From contig CM075344.1 of NCBI GenBank assembly GCA_037693485.1, positions 19,924,501 to 19,988,500 on the forward strand: a stretch of 64,000 nt of DNA. Direction: 5' to 3'. This stretch comes from Kitagawia praeruptora. Its lineage: Eukaryota > Streptophyta > Magnoliopsida > Apiales > Apiaceae. Below the pieces are notes generated by a model. The model ran no database searches, was not told the DNA's origin, and saw nothing but the letters and a program-made list of their open reading frames with translations. The first letter of the stretch is position 1, and the number at the start of each line of letters is the position of its first letter. Below, piece by piece: positions 45,425 to 54,039 of this stretch. A program made the translations under genes and the position numbers.

Positions 45425-47877
45425 ACAAGTTTGGGTCCATGTGACTTAGAGACAGTTTTATCATAAACAACATGCTTGTCAACTTTCTTAGTGTTAGTCT
45501 TCTTGTCACTGTTGGAAGTCTTAGAACCTGAAGTTTCAGACTTAGGTGACAGAGGTACCTTCCTAGCTTTAGGAGGACTTGAAGACTTTGACCTTGTGTA
45601 GTGTGTGTGAGAATTGTGACTGATATAACCATCAATGAACTGCCTTCTTAGATTAAAACAACTAGTCATAACATTCATATTGCATGGCATACAGTCAAAT
45701 TTATCACAGAAAGGTGCATCTCTATGACTTAGAGGCACAGAACAATCATAGAAAGGTTTAGACACACTACCAACATGTTTCTTGCATGCATGAGTTAAAT
45801 GATTGGTACTGAAATAGTTCTGACAAGTTTTCCTAGGGGTATTAGGCATATAAGCATAGTTGTTATCCTTGTTAATCCCTAACTTGCCATTTCTGTTCTG
45901 TTTCTTCTTAGTCACTTCCTTTTCTGATTCACTCATCCCAGCTGAGACAAACTTAACAAACTTCTTAGGTCTTGGCCTATCAACTACTGGTTTCTTGGTC
46001 TTTGACTTGACACTCTCACCCTTAGAGGATGCTTGTTGTTCACTAGATTGTGCCTCATCCTCATCATTCAACATTTGCTTGATGAGTAAGGCATCCTCAT
46101 CAATTTCAAATGTTGATTCCTTAAAAATTGGATTTTCAGTTTTTCTCAAAATGTGAGGCACTTTCTCATGAACAACTGTGTCCTCTTCAATGACAGCATA
46201 GCCTTTCCTCTGTTTGAGAGAGTCATAGTCAAGTCCAATAGCTGCTTTGGGTTTAGCTTCAATTTTCTCACAGTAGGATTGCACTAAACCAGATGATTTC
46301 TTGAAAGTTTTTAGTTTGAATTCATTCTCAGCTAATTCATCCCTAAGAGCCTTCTCTACTTGACTAGCACATAAAACCTTGTTCTGCAAATATTCAACTT
46401 CTTTCTTAAGGTTTTCTACTTGCATAGTAGTTAGCTCAAGTTCCTCATTCTTTTTGGTTAATATTTCATTTCTAGTAGATAGTTTAGCAATCTCCTCATT
46501 AGCAGCAGTCATACTAGTATGAATATTAAACATTTCAACAGATAGTTGTTCGATCATGCATTTATACTCAGAAACAGACATGTCTATAGTAGTTAGAGAT
46601 GGTACCTGAGAGTCAGATGAAGATGAGTCATCCTTGGAGTTGGCCATCAAGGCATAATTGCAGAATTCTTGTTCCTCTTCATCACTCTCAGAATCATCCC
46701 AACACTTCCCTTCAGCTATGTAGGCCTTACCATGTGTCTGCTTTTTCAGAAGGGCCTCATACTTAGCTTCGAGCTCAAGATAATCTCTATCCTTCTTTTT
46801 AGGCTTCTTGCATTCACTGGCAAAATGCCCTAGGTCATTGCATCTATAGCACCTTACAGATGACCTATCCACATAACTGGTTTTGAACTTATTTCTGTTT
46901 GGTTTCACAGGTGCCTTGTTCTTGTTGGCTGAATGGTTTTGAGTTTTTGGTTTGAAGGGTTGATTTCTTTTAAATCTGATGTTTGGAAATTTTCTGGCCA
47001 TGAAAGCATATGAAGTATTTTCCATCCCATCAAGTTCTTCCAGAGTGTAAAACTCTTCTTCTTCTTCCTCCTTTTCCTCAACAGGTTCACTCACCCCAGC
47101 TTCAGTTTCTTCATCATCTGCTACCTCCTCTATTCTTAGCTGACTTGTAGATGCTTCTAGGTCTAGAATAGATTTGTTGACAATCAAGGCACATGATGTG
47201 TTTATCATTCTACCTTGGTTGGCTTGGATAGCCCTTTTCTGAAGCAACTCAAGTTCATGAGTCTTTAGGACTCCATAGAGCACATCATAGGTGACTTTGT
47301 TCAAATCTCTCTCCCTTAGAGAAATGACTCTTTGCTCCAGATGATTTGGTGAAGACAACAGAAATTTCATATTTAACTCCTTGGTGCTGTAAACCTTGCC
47401 ATTCATTTGCAACTCAGTAACTAGCTTGTGAAACCTTTCAAACATTTCAGTGATGCTTTCCTTGGGCTGTGCCATGAAAGCTTCATACTGTGTGACCAGT
47501 ATCTGTTTCCTGTTTTCCTTAACCTCATCAGTCCCTTCACACAACACCTCAATGTGATCCCACATCTCTTTAGCAGACGTGCATGATGCAATGTTTGCAA
47601 ACATTGACATGTCCATGGAATCAATGATAAGAAACATGAGGTGGCTGTCAAGAGCAACCTTCTCCCTTTCTGACTCTGTCCACTTTGATGGATCCTTGGC
47701 CTCATAAGATCTTGGGATAGTTGTGGTTCCAACAGTCTTCTCTGGTATCTCTTGTTGTGGAACAAAAGGACCATTCTTGAGAATCTCAGGATACAAGGGA
47801 TGAGAGGCTTTAATGAACAACATCATCTTTATCTTCCAGAGGTTGAAGTTTTCTTTGTCAAACTTAGGGACCTTCAC
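45403..47877 (-). CDS. Gag of the SIRE-like Copia
   Basis: An open frame of 824 codons. The N-terminal half is a UBN2/Copia-type gag region (for example FDKENFNLWKIKMMLFI and LVTQYEAFMAQPKESITEMF). Acidic stretches follow, then a CCHC zinc knuckle CYRCNDLGHFASEC at about residues 340-355 with a lysine-rich tail. The C-terminal part has coiled-coil-like stretches. The stop at 45403 follows KLVWVPKEK, exactly where SIRE elements pass from gag to pol. Its intact length suggests a recent active past. Confidence 0.85.
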   Translation of the reverse strand: MKVPKFDKENFNLWKIKMMLFIKASHPLYPEILKNGPFVPQQEIPEKTVGTTTIPRSYEAKDPSKWTESEREKVALDSHLMFLIIDSMDMSMFANIASCTSAKEMWDHIEVLCEGTDEVKENRKQILVTQYEAFMAQPKESITEMFERFHKLVTELQMNGKVYSTKELNMKFLLSSPNHLEQRVISLRERDLNKVTYDVLYGVLKTHELELLQKRAIQANQGRMINTSCALIVNKSILDLEASTSQLRIEEVADDEETEAGVSEPVEEKEEEEEEFYTLEELDGMENTSYAFMARKFPNIRFKRNQPFKPKTQNHSANKNKAPVKPNRNKFKTSYVDRSSVRCYRCNDLGHFASECKKPKKKDRDYLELEAKYEALLKKQTHGKAYIAEGKCWDDSESDEEEQEFCNYALMANSKDDSSSSDSQVPSLTTIDMSVSEYKCMIEQLSVEMFNIHTSMTAANEEIAKLSTRNEILTKKNEELELTTMQVENLKKEVEYLQNKVLCASQVEKALRDELAENEFKLKTFKKSSGLVQSYCEKIEAKPKAAIGLDYDSLKQRKGYAVIEEDTVVHEKVPHILRKTENPIFKESTFEIDEDALLIKQMLNDEDEAQSSEQQASSKGESVKSKTKKPVVDRPRPKKFVKFVSAGMSESEKEVTKKKQNRNGKLGINKDNNYAYMPNTPRKTCQNYFSTNHLTHACKKHVGSVSKPFYDCSVPLSHRDAPFCDKFDCMPCNMNVMTSCFNLRRQFIDGYISHNSHTHYTRSKSSSPPKARKVPLSPKSETSGSKTSNSDKKTNTKKVDKHVVYDKTVSKSHGPKLVWVPKEK

Positions 47878-47941
47878 CGTTCCTGTAGTCTTTGGTGTAT
47901 TCTAACTCATGATCGTTTTTCTGTTTTTGAATAAACAGCCC

Positions 47942-47953
47942 GCTCTGATACCA
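47942..47953 (-). promoter_or_regulatory. Primer-binding site of the SIRE-like element
   Basis: Minus-strand TGGTATCAGAGC, two bases inside the 5' LTR, is complementary to the 3' end of initiator methionine tRNA, the standard primer of plant Copia elements. Confidence 0.9.
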
Positions 47954-47955
47954 CT

Positions 47956-49246
47956 TGTTGAGTATTGAATACGGTAAAAGAATACAGATGGGGGGGTGAA
48001 TGGATTCTTGAACTTTTCTTGGATTGTGTCTATGTAGCAGATAAGTGCCTGTGTGTGTAGAAGTGAAGGTGCGGATAAAGAAACAACACAAGACACAATA
48101 TCACTTTAATCTAATGTATTATTAGATAAAGGTTGCTACAATCTGTGAATACAAATGGTAGTATTCTCAGTTTCGTTTTTCTCAGAGAGATATAGCTTAC
48201 AGTGTATGAAAAACTTGACTAACAAAAGTTACTAAGTTATGAAGTGAGGCTGTGTCCTTATAGAACATGAATACAACCTACATACTGCAAATAAGGTAGC
48301 TAAACAAATTACTTTCTAGTCTGTCTATCCTTTTTGAGTAAGTGTCAAAACGTTTACAGATTTGACTTTGCAAAGCCTGTTTAGATCCACTTCTTTAGCT
48401 CCTTGTCTCTTCTATATCTCTCCAAGCTTCCTTGTAGGCTTTCCAGAGCACGTTACAGATTGTGGTCCATAAAGTGCATTGGCTTGTTGCAGGTTTCTGA
48501 CTTGTACAATTTCTTCAGTATTTTGTCTCCAAGAATGTATTCGAGAAGTGACTAAGTAAGTGATTCGAGAACTAGAATTGACTTGATCGATAACTCTGAG
48601 TTCTCGAATACTGTTATATTGACATATCGAACCACTTCTCGAATAGCTCTTTTCCATCAGGATTCCTTGAGTTGTCGAATAGAACATTTGACTTATCGAA
48701 TCCTCGAGATATCGAATAGCTTTCTGAGTCCTTGAGATATCGAATGGAACTTTGACTTGTTGACTCTTTGAGAACTCGAATACCATCTTGACTTGTTGAC
48801 TTCTTGAGTTCTCGAATAGAGTAGTAGACATATCGAATCCCTGAGTTATCGAATGAGATATCGAACAGTGTATTCAGAGATATCGAATAGTGTCTTGAGA
48901 TATCGAATCCCTGACTTCTCGAATGCTGGACTTCTCGAATAGACTAATATACTTCTCGAATTGGTACTTAGGCAAATTCTTCATTTCTTCAAATCCCAAC
49001 TGTGATTATTTGACAGTCTTTAACTCTTTGCTTGAGGCATGAACCTTGGAACTTCTTTCAAGCATTATTCTAGACTCTATAAGTATAGTTACACAACTAG
49101 GACTTGATGCCTACTACAAGTACAATACAAACAGAGACTCTACAACTAGAGGTTCCCTCAGTTAAGAGGTCATGTAAGTAATGCAAAGCATTACAAACAA
49201 TTAGGCTTGTTATTAGATGAGTACAGGCATGCCTCTGTAACTAACA
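47956..49246 (-). repeat. 5' LTR of the SIRE-like element
   Basis: 1291 bp, with TG/CA ends when read on the minus strand (TGTTAG to CTCAACA). Word array (ttctcgaata, gatatcgaat) at 48540-48960. Antisense open frames here, such as 48412-48831, also occur in the other LTR and are not genes. Confidence 0.9.
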
Positions 49247-50128
49247 TAAGGATAAACCAGCTGAACTTGATCATGGTAAAGTTCGACTCGATAGCTCGCG
49301 AACAAGATCGTTAACGTGTTCGTGAACAAAGCTCGTGAACATAGCTCATGAACATGTTTGTGAATAAGTTCGATAATTGAGCTCATTAACATGCTCGGTA
49401 TTCGAGTTCATTAGCGGCTCATAGACAATTTCGATAGATAATCTCCTATATATAATATATGTTTGATTATTAGAATATACTTTCGAAACTCTTATTAATT
49501 GTACACCGTTAACTAGAATATCTTATATTTTATGCTAGATATTATAATTGTTTATTTTATATTCTTATTATTCTAGTTAATGGTGTACATCGTTATGTAG
49601 TATTTTGTATGACTAACGATATTTTATATAAGGAGATGTGATAATTTTATTGGTTGATGATTTATTATTATTATTTTTAGTGCTGAGACATAAATTTAAT
49701 TATTTAATTTTGGACTTTTTAATTTTTTTAATGTTAGATTTTTGTATATAAAAATAAGAAAACAAGTTTATGAGTTGTTCATAAGTGAGCTCTTGAGCAT
49801 AAGTTCGCGAGCAATATTTAAGATTTATTCCTGAGCATAATTTCATGAACAAGCTCGTGAACAAGCTTAATGAGTTGTTCGAAATAAAAAGTTCGTGAGT
49901 AAGCTCATGAGACATGTTCGCGAGCTGTTCGTGAACGGTTCGCGAACAACATTTTATCTTAACGAACCGAGCACAAACATATTTTTTGGCTCGATTCAAG
50001 TTCGAGCTCGAATTCGAGTTTGATAATTTTTAACAAACAATACATGAACATTTTAGAGTTCGGCTCGGCTCGACTCATTTACACCCCTAGATATAGATAA
50101 GGGTTATGGGCCCTTGGAGATGCTCTTA

Positions 50129-50413
50129 TTTTACCTTTTTTTTTTGAATAATTAAGCTTATATACCTTACTCATATTTGTTCTAATAAATCTCCGGATTG
50201 TTTTGCGATTTTTCAGCTATGCTCTTTTGTCACAGAATTGTGAGGAAAGCGTATTACTAGTACACTAAATTGATAAGAAATGGTGAGTTTCTAGAAGATG
50301 GACATAGCTCCACACGGCTTTCATTATCGTTAAAGTCTTCTTGTTATTTTGAGCCTGTTTGGGCTTTCATTTCACTGTGTACTTATGGCTTATAAGGCCA
50401 TAAGCACTTATGG
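50129..50413. other. Short intergenic stretch
   Basis: Sequence to the right of the nest. It begins with a T-rich run and shows no gene or repeat I can support. Confidence 0.4.
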
Positions 50414-50844
50414 GGGTGTTTGCCAAAATAAGTTTTGGCTCAATTTATAACTTATAATCCCATATGTTGAATGTTAGTAAATCCTAACATTCAACTTATG
50501 CTTATAACTTATTTCTCGATATACGCAATATATAATATCCTTAAAATCTTCAAAATCATATATCTCTCGATCCATTCATTAGAAAATTGATATGTATATC
50601 TCAAATTTCTCTACTCATCGAGATCTATTCGTTGACATCCATTGTTAAATATAAAAAACAAATATTTTGAAAATTATAGAAAAAAGTTAACTTATAAGTT
50701 ATGATTTACCCAAACAGTTTACTGATTATAAGTTCTGATTTACCAAACACTTTACTGACTTATAAGTTATGCTCTACTTATCACTTATATGACATAAGTG
50801 CTTATAAGTTATAAGCTACATTTTTTAAGATACCCCAAACACCC
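50414..50844. repeat. MITE-like element with GGGTGTTTG ends
   Basis: The left end GGGTGTTTGCC and the right end, in reverse complement, GGGTGTTTGGGG form short inverted repeats. Inside, words such as cttataagttataag recur in both orientations, giving strong folding potential. Possible imperfect 8 bp target copies flank it (acttatgg and actttgta). Probably a hAT- or Mutator-type MITE. No coding capacity. Confidence 0.55.
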
Positions 50845-51649
50845 ACTTTGTAGAAGTTACTCTAAACGTAGTTTAAAGAGGTATCAAAATTCTACATGGT
50901 GGTGGTGGCCTACTTGCTTTTGGTAGGGCCACCTTCTAGTACAATTGCATCAACTCCTAGTATATTTTTGCTTTTGCAACTCGAAATTTTTTGATTCATT
51001 TTGTTAACCGGCTATCAATATTCCAACAACATGTCGTTAAAAGATTTGGCATTAAATTGCATATATCGGCCCTTCAAGAAAAAAAAATTAAAAATTGCTT
51101 ATGTTGGAACTTTGTTCTTTCGAGCTACTGATGTCACATATTTGCGCACTGCGTATTCCCAATGCAAGAATTCTGCACAAATTCCTCATCTAGAAATTGT
51201 TTTTAACTGGCATAAGATAATTAAAAATCAATGATTTCGAAATGATTAATGTTAGGTATCCCAAATTATTATTCAAAAATTGTTCCCGAATGAATGATGT
51301 GGCATAGTTGACGTGGCAGATTGGAAAATTTTGATTGGGGAGGTTGGTGTAAATACAAGTAATCCCACGGCATCTTCGGACTCTGATTCAGATGATTATC
51401 TTGATTATGACAACTACTCAAGGCACCTTACGTTTATCTGTACCTGTGATTCTAATTGCACACAATGCAATTGCAACATTAAGGAAAAAGACAATGACAA
51501 AGAAGCCAAAGACAACACTTGTTCTTGCAATTGCCACAAGTCTTGCTATTTTCATAGGAAAAAAACATGTTATAATCCGTGGATAGCATACATTTATATC
51601 CATTCCTCTGTTTTTCAAAGGAAAAAAAACATGTTCGTACAACAATAGC
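50845..51649 (+). other. Unassigned region upstream of the DUF1517 exons
   Basis: Open stretches at 51001-51234 and 51313-51648 do not resemble a known family. The second is Asp/Ser-rich, then Cys-rich (CTCDSNCTQCNCN), and could be a decayed 5' exon of the DUF1517 gene or of another gene. A short repeat, ggaaaaaaacatgtt, occurs twice (51558 and 51622). Confidence 0.35.
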
Positions 51650-51928
51650 TACTATTGTTTCTGACTGGGATGATACACCGGTTGTCAAGCCTATAGGAAC
51701 TATACTATGTTTTCAGGTCAAATACAAATTTAGTGTAATCTTCCATTACTAATATATGGTCAGGATATGTAAAATCATAAATAATTATGCATGTCTATTT
51801 TTCTATGTGCTTTTTTGGATCAAGGTTGCAGTTTCAGATAAAGAACGAGTATTGCAAAGGAAGCTTAACAATATAGCTGAACTTGCAGATACATCCACCT
51901 TAAATGGTCTGAACTACATATTTGAAAG
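51650..51928 (+). CDS. DUF1517 (FLAP1-like) gene, internal exons
   Basis: DUF1517 proteins such as Arabidopsis FLAP1 are chloroplast membrane proteins linked to acclimation to fluctuating light. Two exon-like pieces are seen. About 51650-51716 ends TTTTCAG|GT (PIGTILCFQ). 51825-51928 encodes SDKERVLQRKLNNIAELADT followed by STLNGLNYIFE, ending at AG|GT. The second matches the family block RxLQxxLxxIAxxADTSxxxGLxYVL. The next family block, a conserved TTL-LLRHPDY segment, was not found before the last exon at 59466. Either it lies in sequence I could not recognise or it was lost. The transit peptide and membrane segment upstream were not identified either. Confidence 0.6.
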
Positions 51929-52404
51929 GTGCACATGCTCTTTGGAACTTTTTCTATTTTTGACCCTCGAGTTACTTGCTTATTATCACTGAGGATGCAT
52001 ATAACATATTCATGGAAACTTGATACCATGAGGGAAAAAAATAAAGCATTTCTCATGGCTTATGGTTAGTTGCATCTATTCTATATATTCAGAAGAACTT
52101 GTGTTAATATCTAACCTGCTTGCATTGTAATCTGTAACTACTAATAAAACTTAACATTTCGTTGCCCTCCCATGCTTAGGGCATTCATAAGTTTTTAAAG
52201 TGACATATCTGAAGCAGACTGTTAAAAGAACAGGTACATAACGATAAATCATACACCAATTTTGGAAGCTACAGACCAGTCAGTAGCTTATCCTAGTGAC
52301 TTAGTGCTAAACTCCTAGCTAGTAGTAATATACATCCTTGATGCAGAACTCACCATCTAGTGGTTTGTATACCAAAGTAATGTGTCCTTTCTTGTGATGA
52401 TAAC

Positions 52405-52634
52405 TAATAAGCTAGTAAATCAGTTAAGTCAAGGCTAGTCAACAAGGTCTATTTCTAGAAGGACAGTTCAGTCATTTCACTGTTATAATTCTGTTAGAAG
52501 TTAGTTACACAAGCTGTGCAGTTGTGCTCGAGAGCATATATACTGAAATGTAACAAACTTATTCTCAGATCTGTATGCTGTGTTCTATGAATGTTATCTT
52601 CTTCTTTAAGTCTGTGATCACTGTTAATTCTTTA
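52405..52634 (+). repeat. 5' LTR of the young Copia
   Basis: 230 bp. A TATA-like agcatatatactgaa lies at 52532-52546. It differs from the 3' LTR at two positions that I can see (one in gttataattctg, one in aagtctgtg). Confidence 0.9.
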
Positions 52635-52646
52635 TGGTATCAGAGC
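52635..52646 (+). promoter_or_regulatory. Primer-binding site of the young Copia
   Basis: TGGTATCAGAGC, complementary to the 3' end of initiator methionine tRNA, starts at the first base after the 5' LTR. Confidence 0.95.
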
Positions 52647-52812
52647 TGTGATCCAAGGCACGCTTAAAGAAAGATTATACGTATATTCTTGTAAAGAACA
52701 CGAAGTGATATAGATACAATTTGCGAAGAGATTGAAGCTTCATCAATGGCGTGAATGTTTTTCGTTGATTGATGAATTAGAAGCTTGATTTCTGTAAATT
52801 GAAGAGTGATTA

Positions 52813-53823
52813 ATGGCGACGACGAGTCGATTTTCGTTCGCAGACTTGCAGAATCCATTGTTTCTGCATCCAAGTGATGGACCTACGTCTATCAGTGTTC
52901 CAAAATTGCAAGGTTCAGATGACTATCGTACCTGGAAAAGATCGATAGAGATTCAATTGACATCTAAGCGAAGGCTAGGGTTTGTTACTGGATCTGAAAA
53001 GCGAAGCACTACAGATGCAACTGATGCTGTGCAATGGGATACGTGCAACAATATGGTAATTTCGTGGATTCATAATAATATCTCAGATTCGATTAAGAAA
53101 TCGATTTTGTTTGTTAATTCTGCTGCTGATGTGTGGAAGATATTAGAACAACGTTTTCAATTAACGAATGGATCACGAAAGTATAAACTGAATAAAGATT
53201 TGTTTAGTATTAAGCAAAATGGATCATCTCTAGTTGAATACTTCACAAATCTAAGTTCAATTTGGGAAGAAATTGAATCTATGAATGTTATGCCTGTGTT
53301 GAACACAATTAGTGATGAAATGCAAGGTTTTCTGAATGTCTTGGAAGTACAAAAACAAGAAGCACGTTTATTCCAGTTTCTGAATGGATTAGATGAGTGT
53401 TATGCTTCTCAACGAAGTCAAATTTTAATGTCTGTTCCATTGCCAACTGTGGAGATGGCATGTTCTGTGATTCAGCAAGAAGAATCACAGAGAGCTACTC
53501 TTGGTGAATTTCAAGGACATGAGATTGCAGCTATGTACGGTAAAGTACAGCAAAGTGTTAATGATAATTCTGGCAAAAATGGAGTTTGTACAGAATGTGG
53601 GAGAAAAGGTCACACAAAGATGGACTGTTGGAGAATCATTGGATTTCCAAAATGGCATAGTAAGTATAGAAGAACAGCTGGAAGTGGTTCTCAGAAAGGA
53701 GGTAGTGGTTCTGGTCAATCAGTAAATTGGAGTCAAAATCAGAACAAAGGCCAAAGAATGGTTAATGTTGCACAAACTGATTGTAGTGATACCAATGATA
53801 ACATGGTTTTTACAGCAAAATAG
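52813..53823 (+). CDS. Gag of the young Copia
   Basis: 336 codons from the first ATG after the leader. It contains the Copia-type gag region (LQGSDDYRTWKRSIEIQL early, then FSIKQNGSSLVEYFTNLSSI) and one CCHC zinc knuckle CTECGRKGHTKMDC at about residues 258-271. It ends at TAG 53821-53823, and the next codons continue in the same phase into the protease region. The stop therefore separates gag from pol either by mutation or by design (readthrough). Confidence 0.85.
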   Translation: MATTSRFSFADLQNPLFLHPSDGPTSISVPKLQGSDDYRTWKRSIEIQLTSKRRLGFVTGSEKRSTTDATDAVQWDTCNNMVISWIHNNISDSIKKSILFVNSAADVWKILEQRFQLTNGSRKYKLNKDLFSIKQNGSSLVEYFTNLSSIWEEIESMNVMPVLNTISDEMQGFLNVLEVQKQEARLFQFLNGLDECYASQRSQILMSVPLPTVEMACSVIQQEESQRATLGEFQGHEIAAMYGKVQQSVNDNSGKNGVCTECGRKGHTKMDCWRIIGFPKWHSKYRRTAGSGSQKGGSGSGQSVNWSQNQNKGQRMVNVAQTDCSDTNDNMVFTAK

Positions 53824-54039
53824 CTAGAGCAATTGCTGAAATTGTTACCATCTTCTTTGAGCAATACATCTGAAGAAGAGTTGGATTCACCTTTCTCTGG
53901 TATGGTTAGTTTCTCAGGAGTAGTCATGTGTAATAATGTGGAGAATTTGCAATGTGAGTGGTTTATTGACTCTGGTGCTACAGATCATATGACATCTTCA
54001 TTATCTTTATTGTCAAATGTCAAAATAGCACCAGAATAA
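53824..54039 (+). pseudogene. Protease segment of the young Copia, ended by a premature stop
   Basis: Same phase as gag. It encodes the linker and the aspartic protease motif CEWFIDSGATDHMTS. A TAA at 54037-54039 breaks the frame, and the rest of pol follows in the same phase. This second stop lies inside the protease region, so it is a damaging mutation. Confidence 0.85.

Larger units (their letters stand above)
27380..49246 (-). mobile_element. SIRE-like Copia retrotransposon with env-like frame, third level of the nest
   Basis: Two 1291 bp LTRs (27380-28670 and 47956-49246) have TGTT...AACA ends and the 5 bp duplication TAAGG outside (27375-27379 and 49247-49251). On the minus strand the order is LTR, primer site, gag, protease, integrase, reverse transcriptase, RNase H, a long env-like frame, polypurine tract, LTR. 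Long LTRs and a large third frame after pol are the mark of the SIRE/Maximus lineage. Without the CACTA insertion the element is about 14.1 kb. By eye the LTRs differ at roughly 18 of 1291 sites, so insertion was recent. Coding frames carry several breaks, so this copy is probably not autonomous. Confidence 0.9.
27264..50088. mobile_element. hAT-like non-autonomous element, second level of the nest
   Basis: The 8 bp AGATATAG flanks both ends (27256-27263 and 50089-50096). The termini share TGTAAATGA as an imperfect inverted repeat (left ggctgtaaatgaaccga, right in reverse complement ggggtgtaaatgagtcga). An 8 bp target duplication points to hAT. Native length is about 0.95 kb: 27264-27379 plus 49252-50088. 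The right part is full of short palindromic words such as GTTCGTGAAC and GCTCATGAAC. Confidence 0.7.
26948..50125. mobile_element. Harbinger-like MITE, outermost level of a four-level nest
   Basis: Both ends begin GAGCATCTCCAAGG (left at 26948-26961, right in reverse complement at 50125-50112) and are flanked by TTA (26945-26947 and 50126-50128). A TTA target and a GAGCATCTCCA terminus are typical of plant PIF/Harbinger (Tourist-like) MITEs. Without the nested DNA the element is about 345 bp: 26948-27263 plus 50097-50125. It has no coding capacity. Confidence 0.8.

Noticed and set aside
48412..48831. 139-codon antisense frame, with a related frame at 27836-28111
   Set aside because: Lies within the LTR word array and is present in both LTRs. 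It is open because of the repeat words and has no coding signal.
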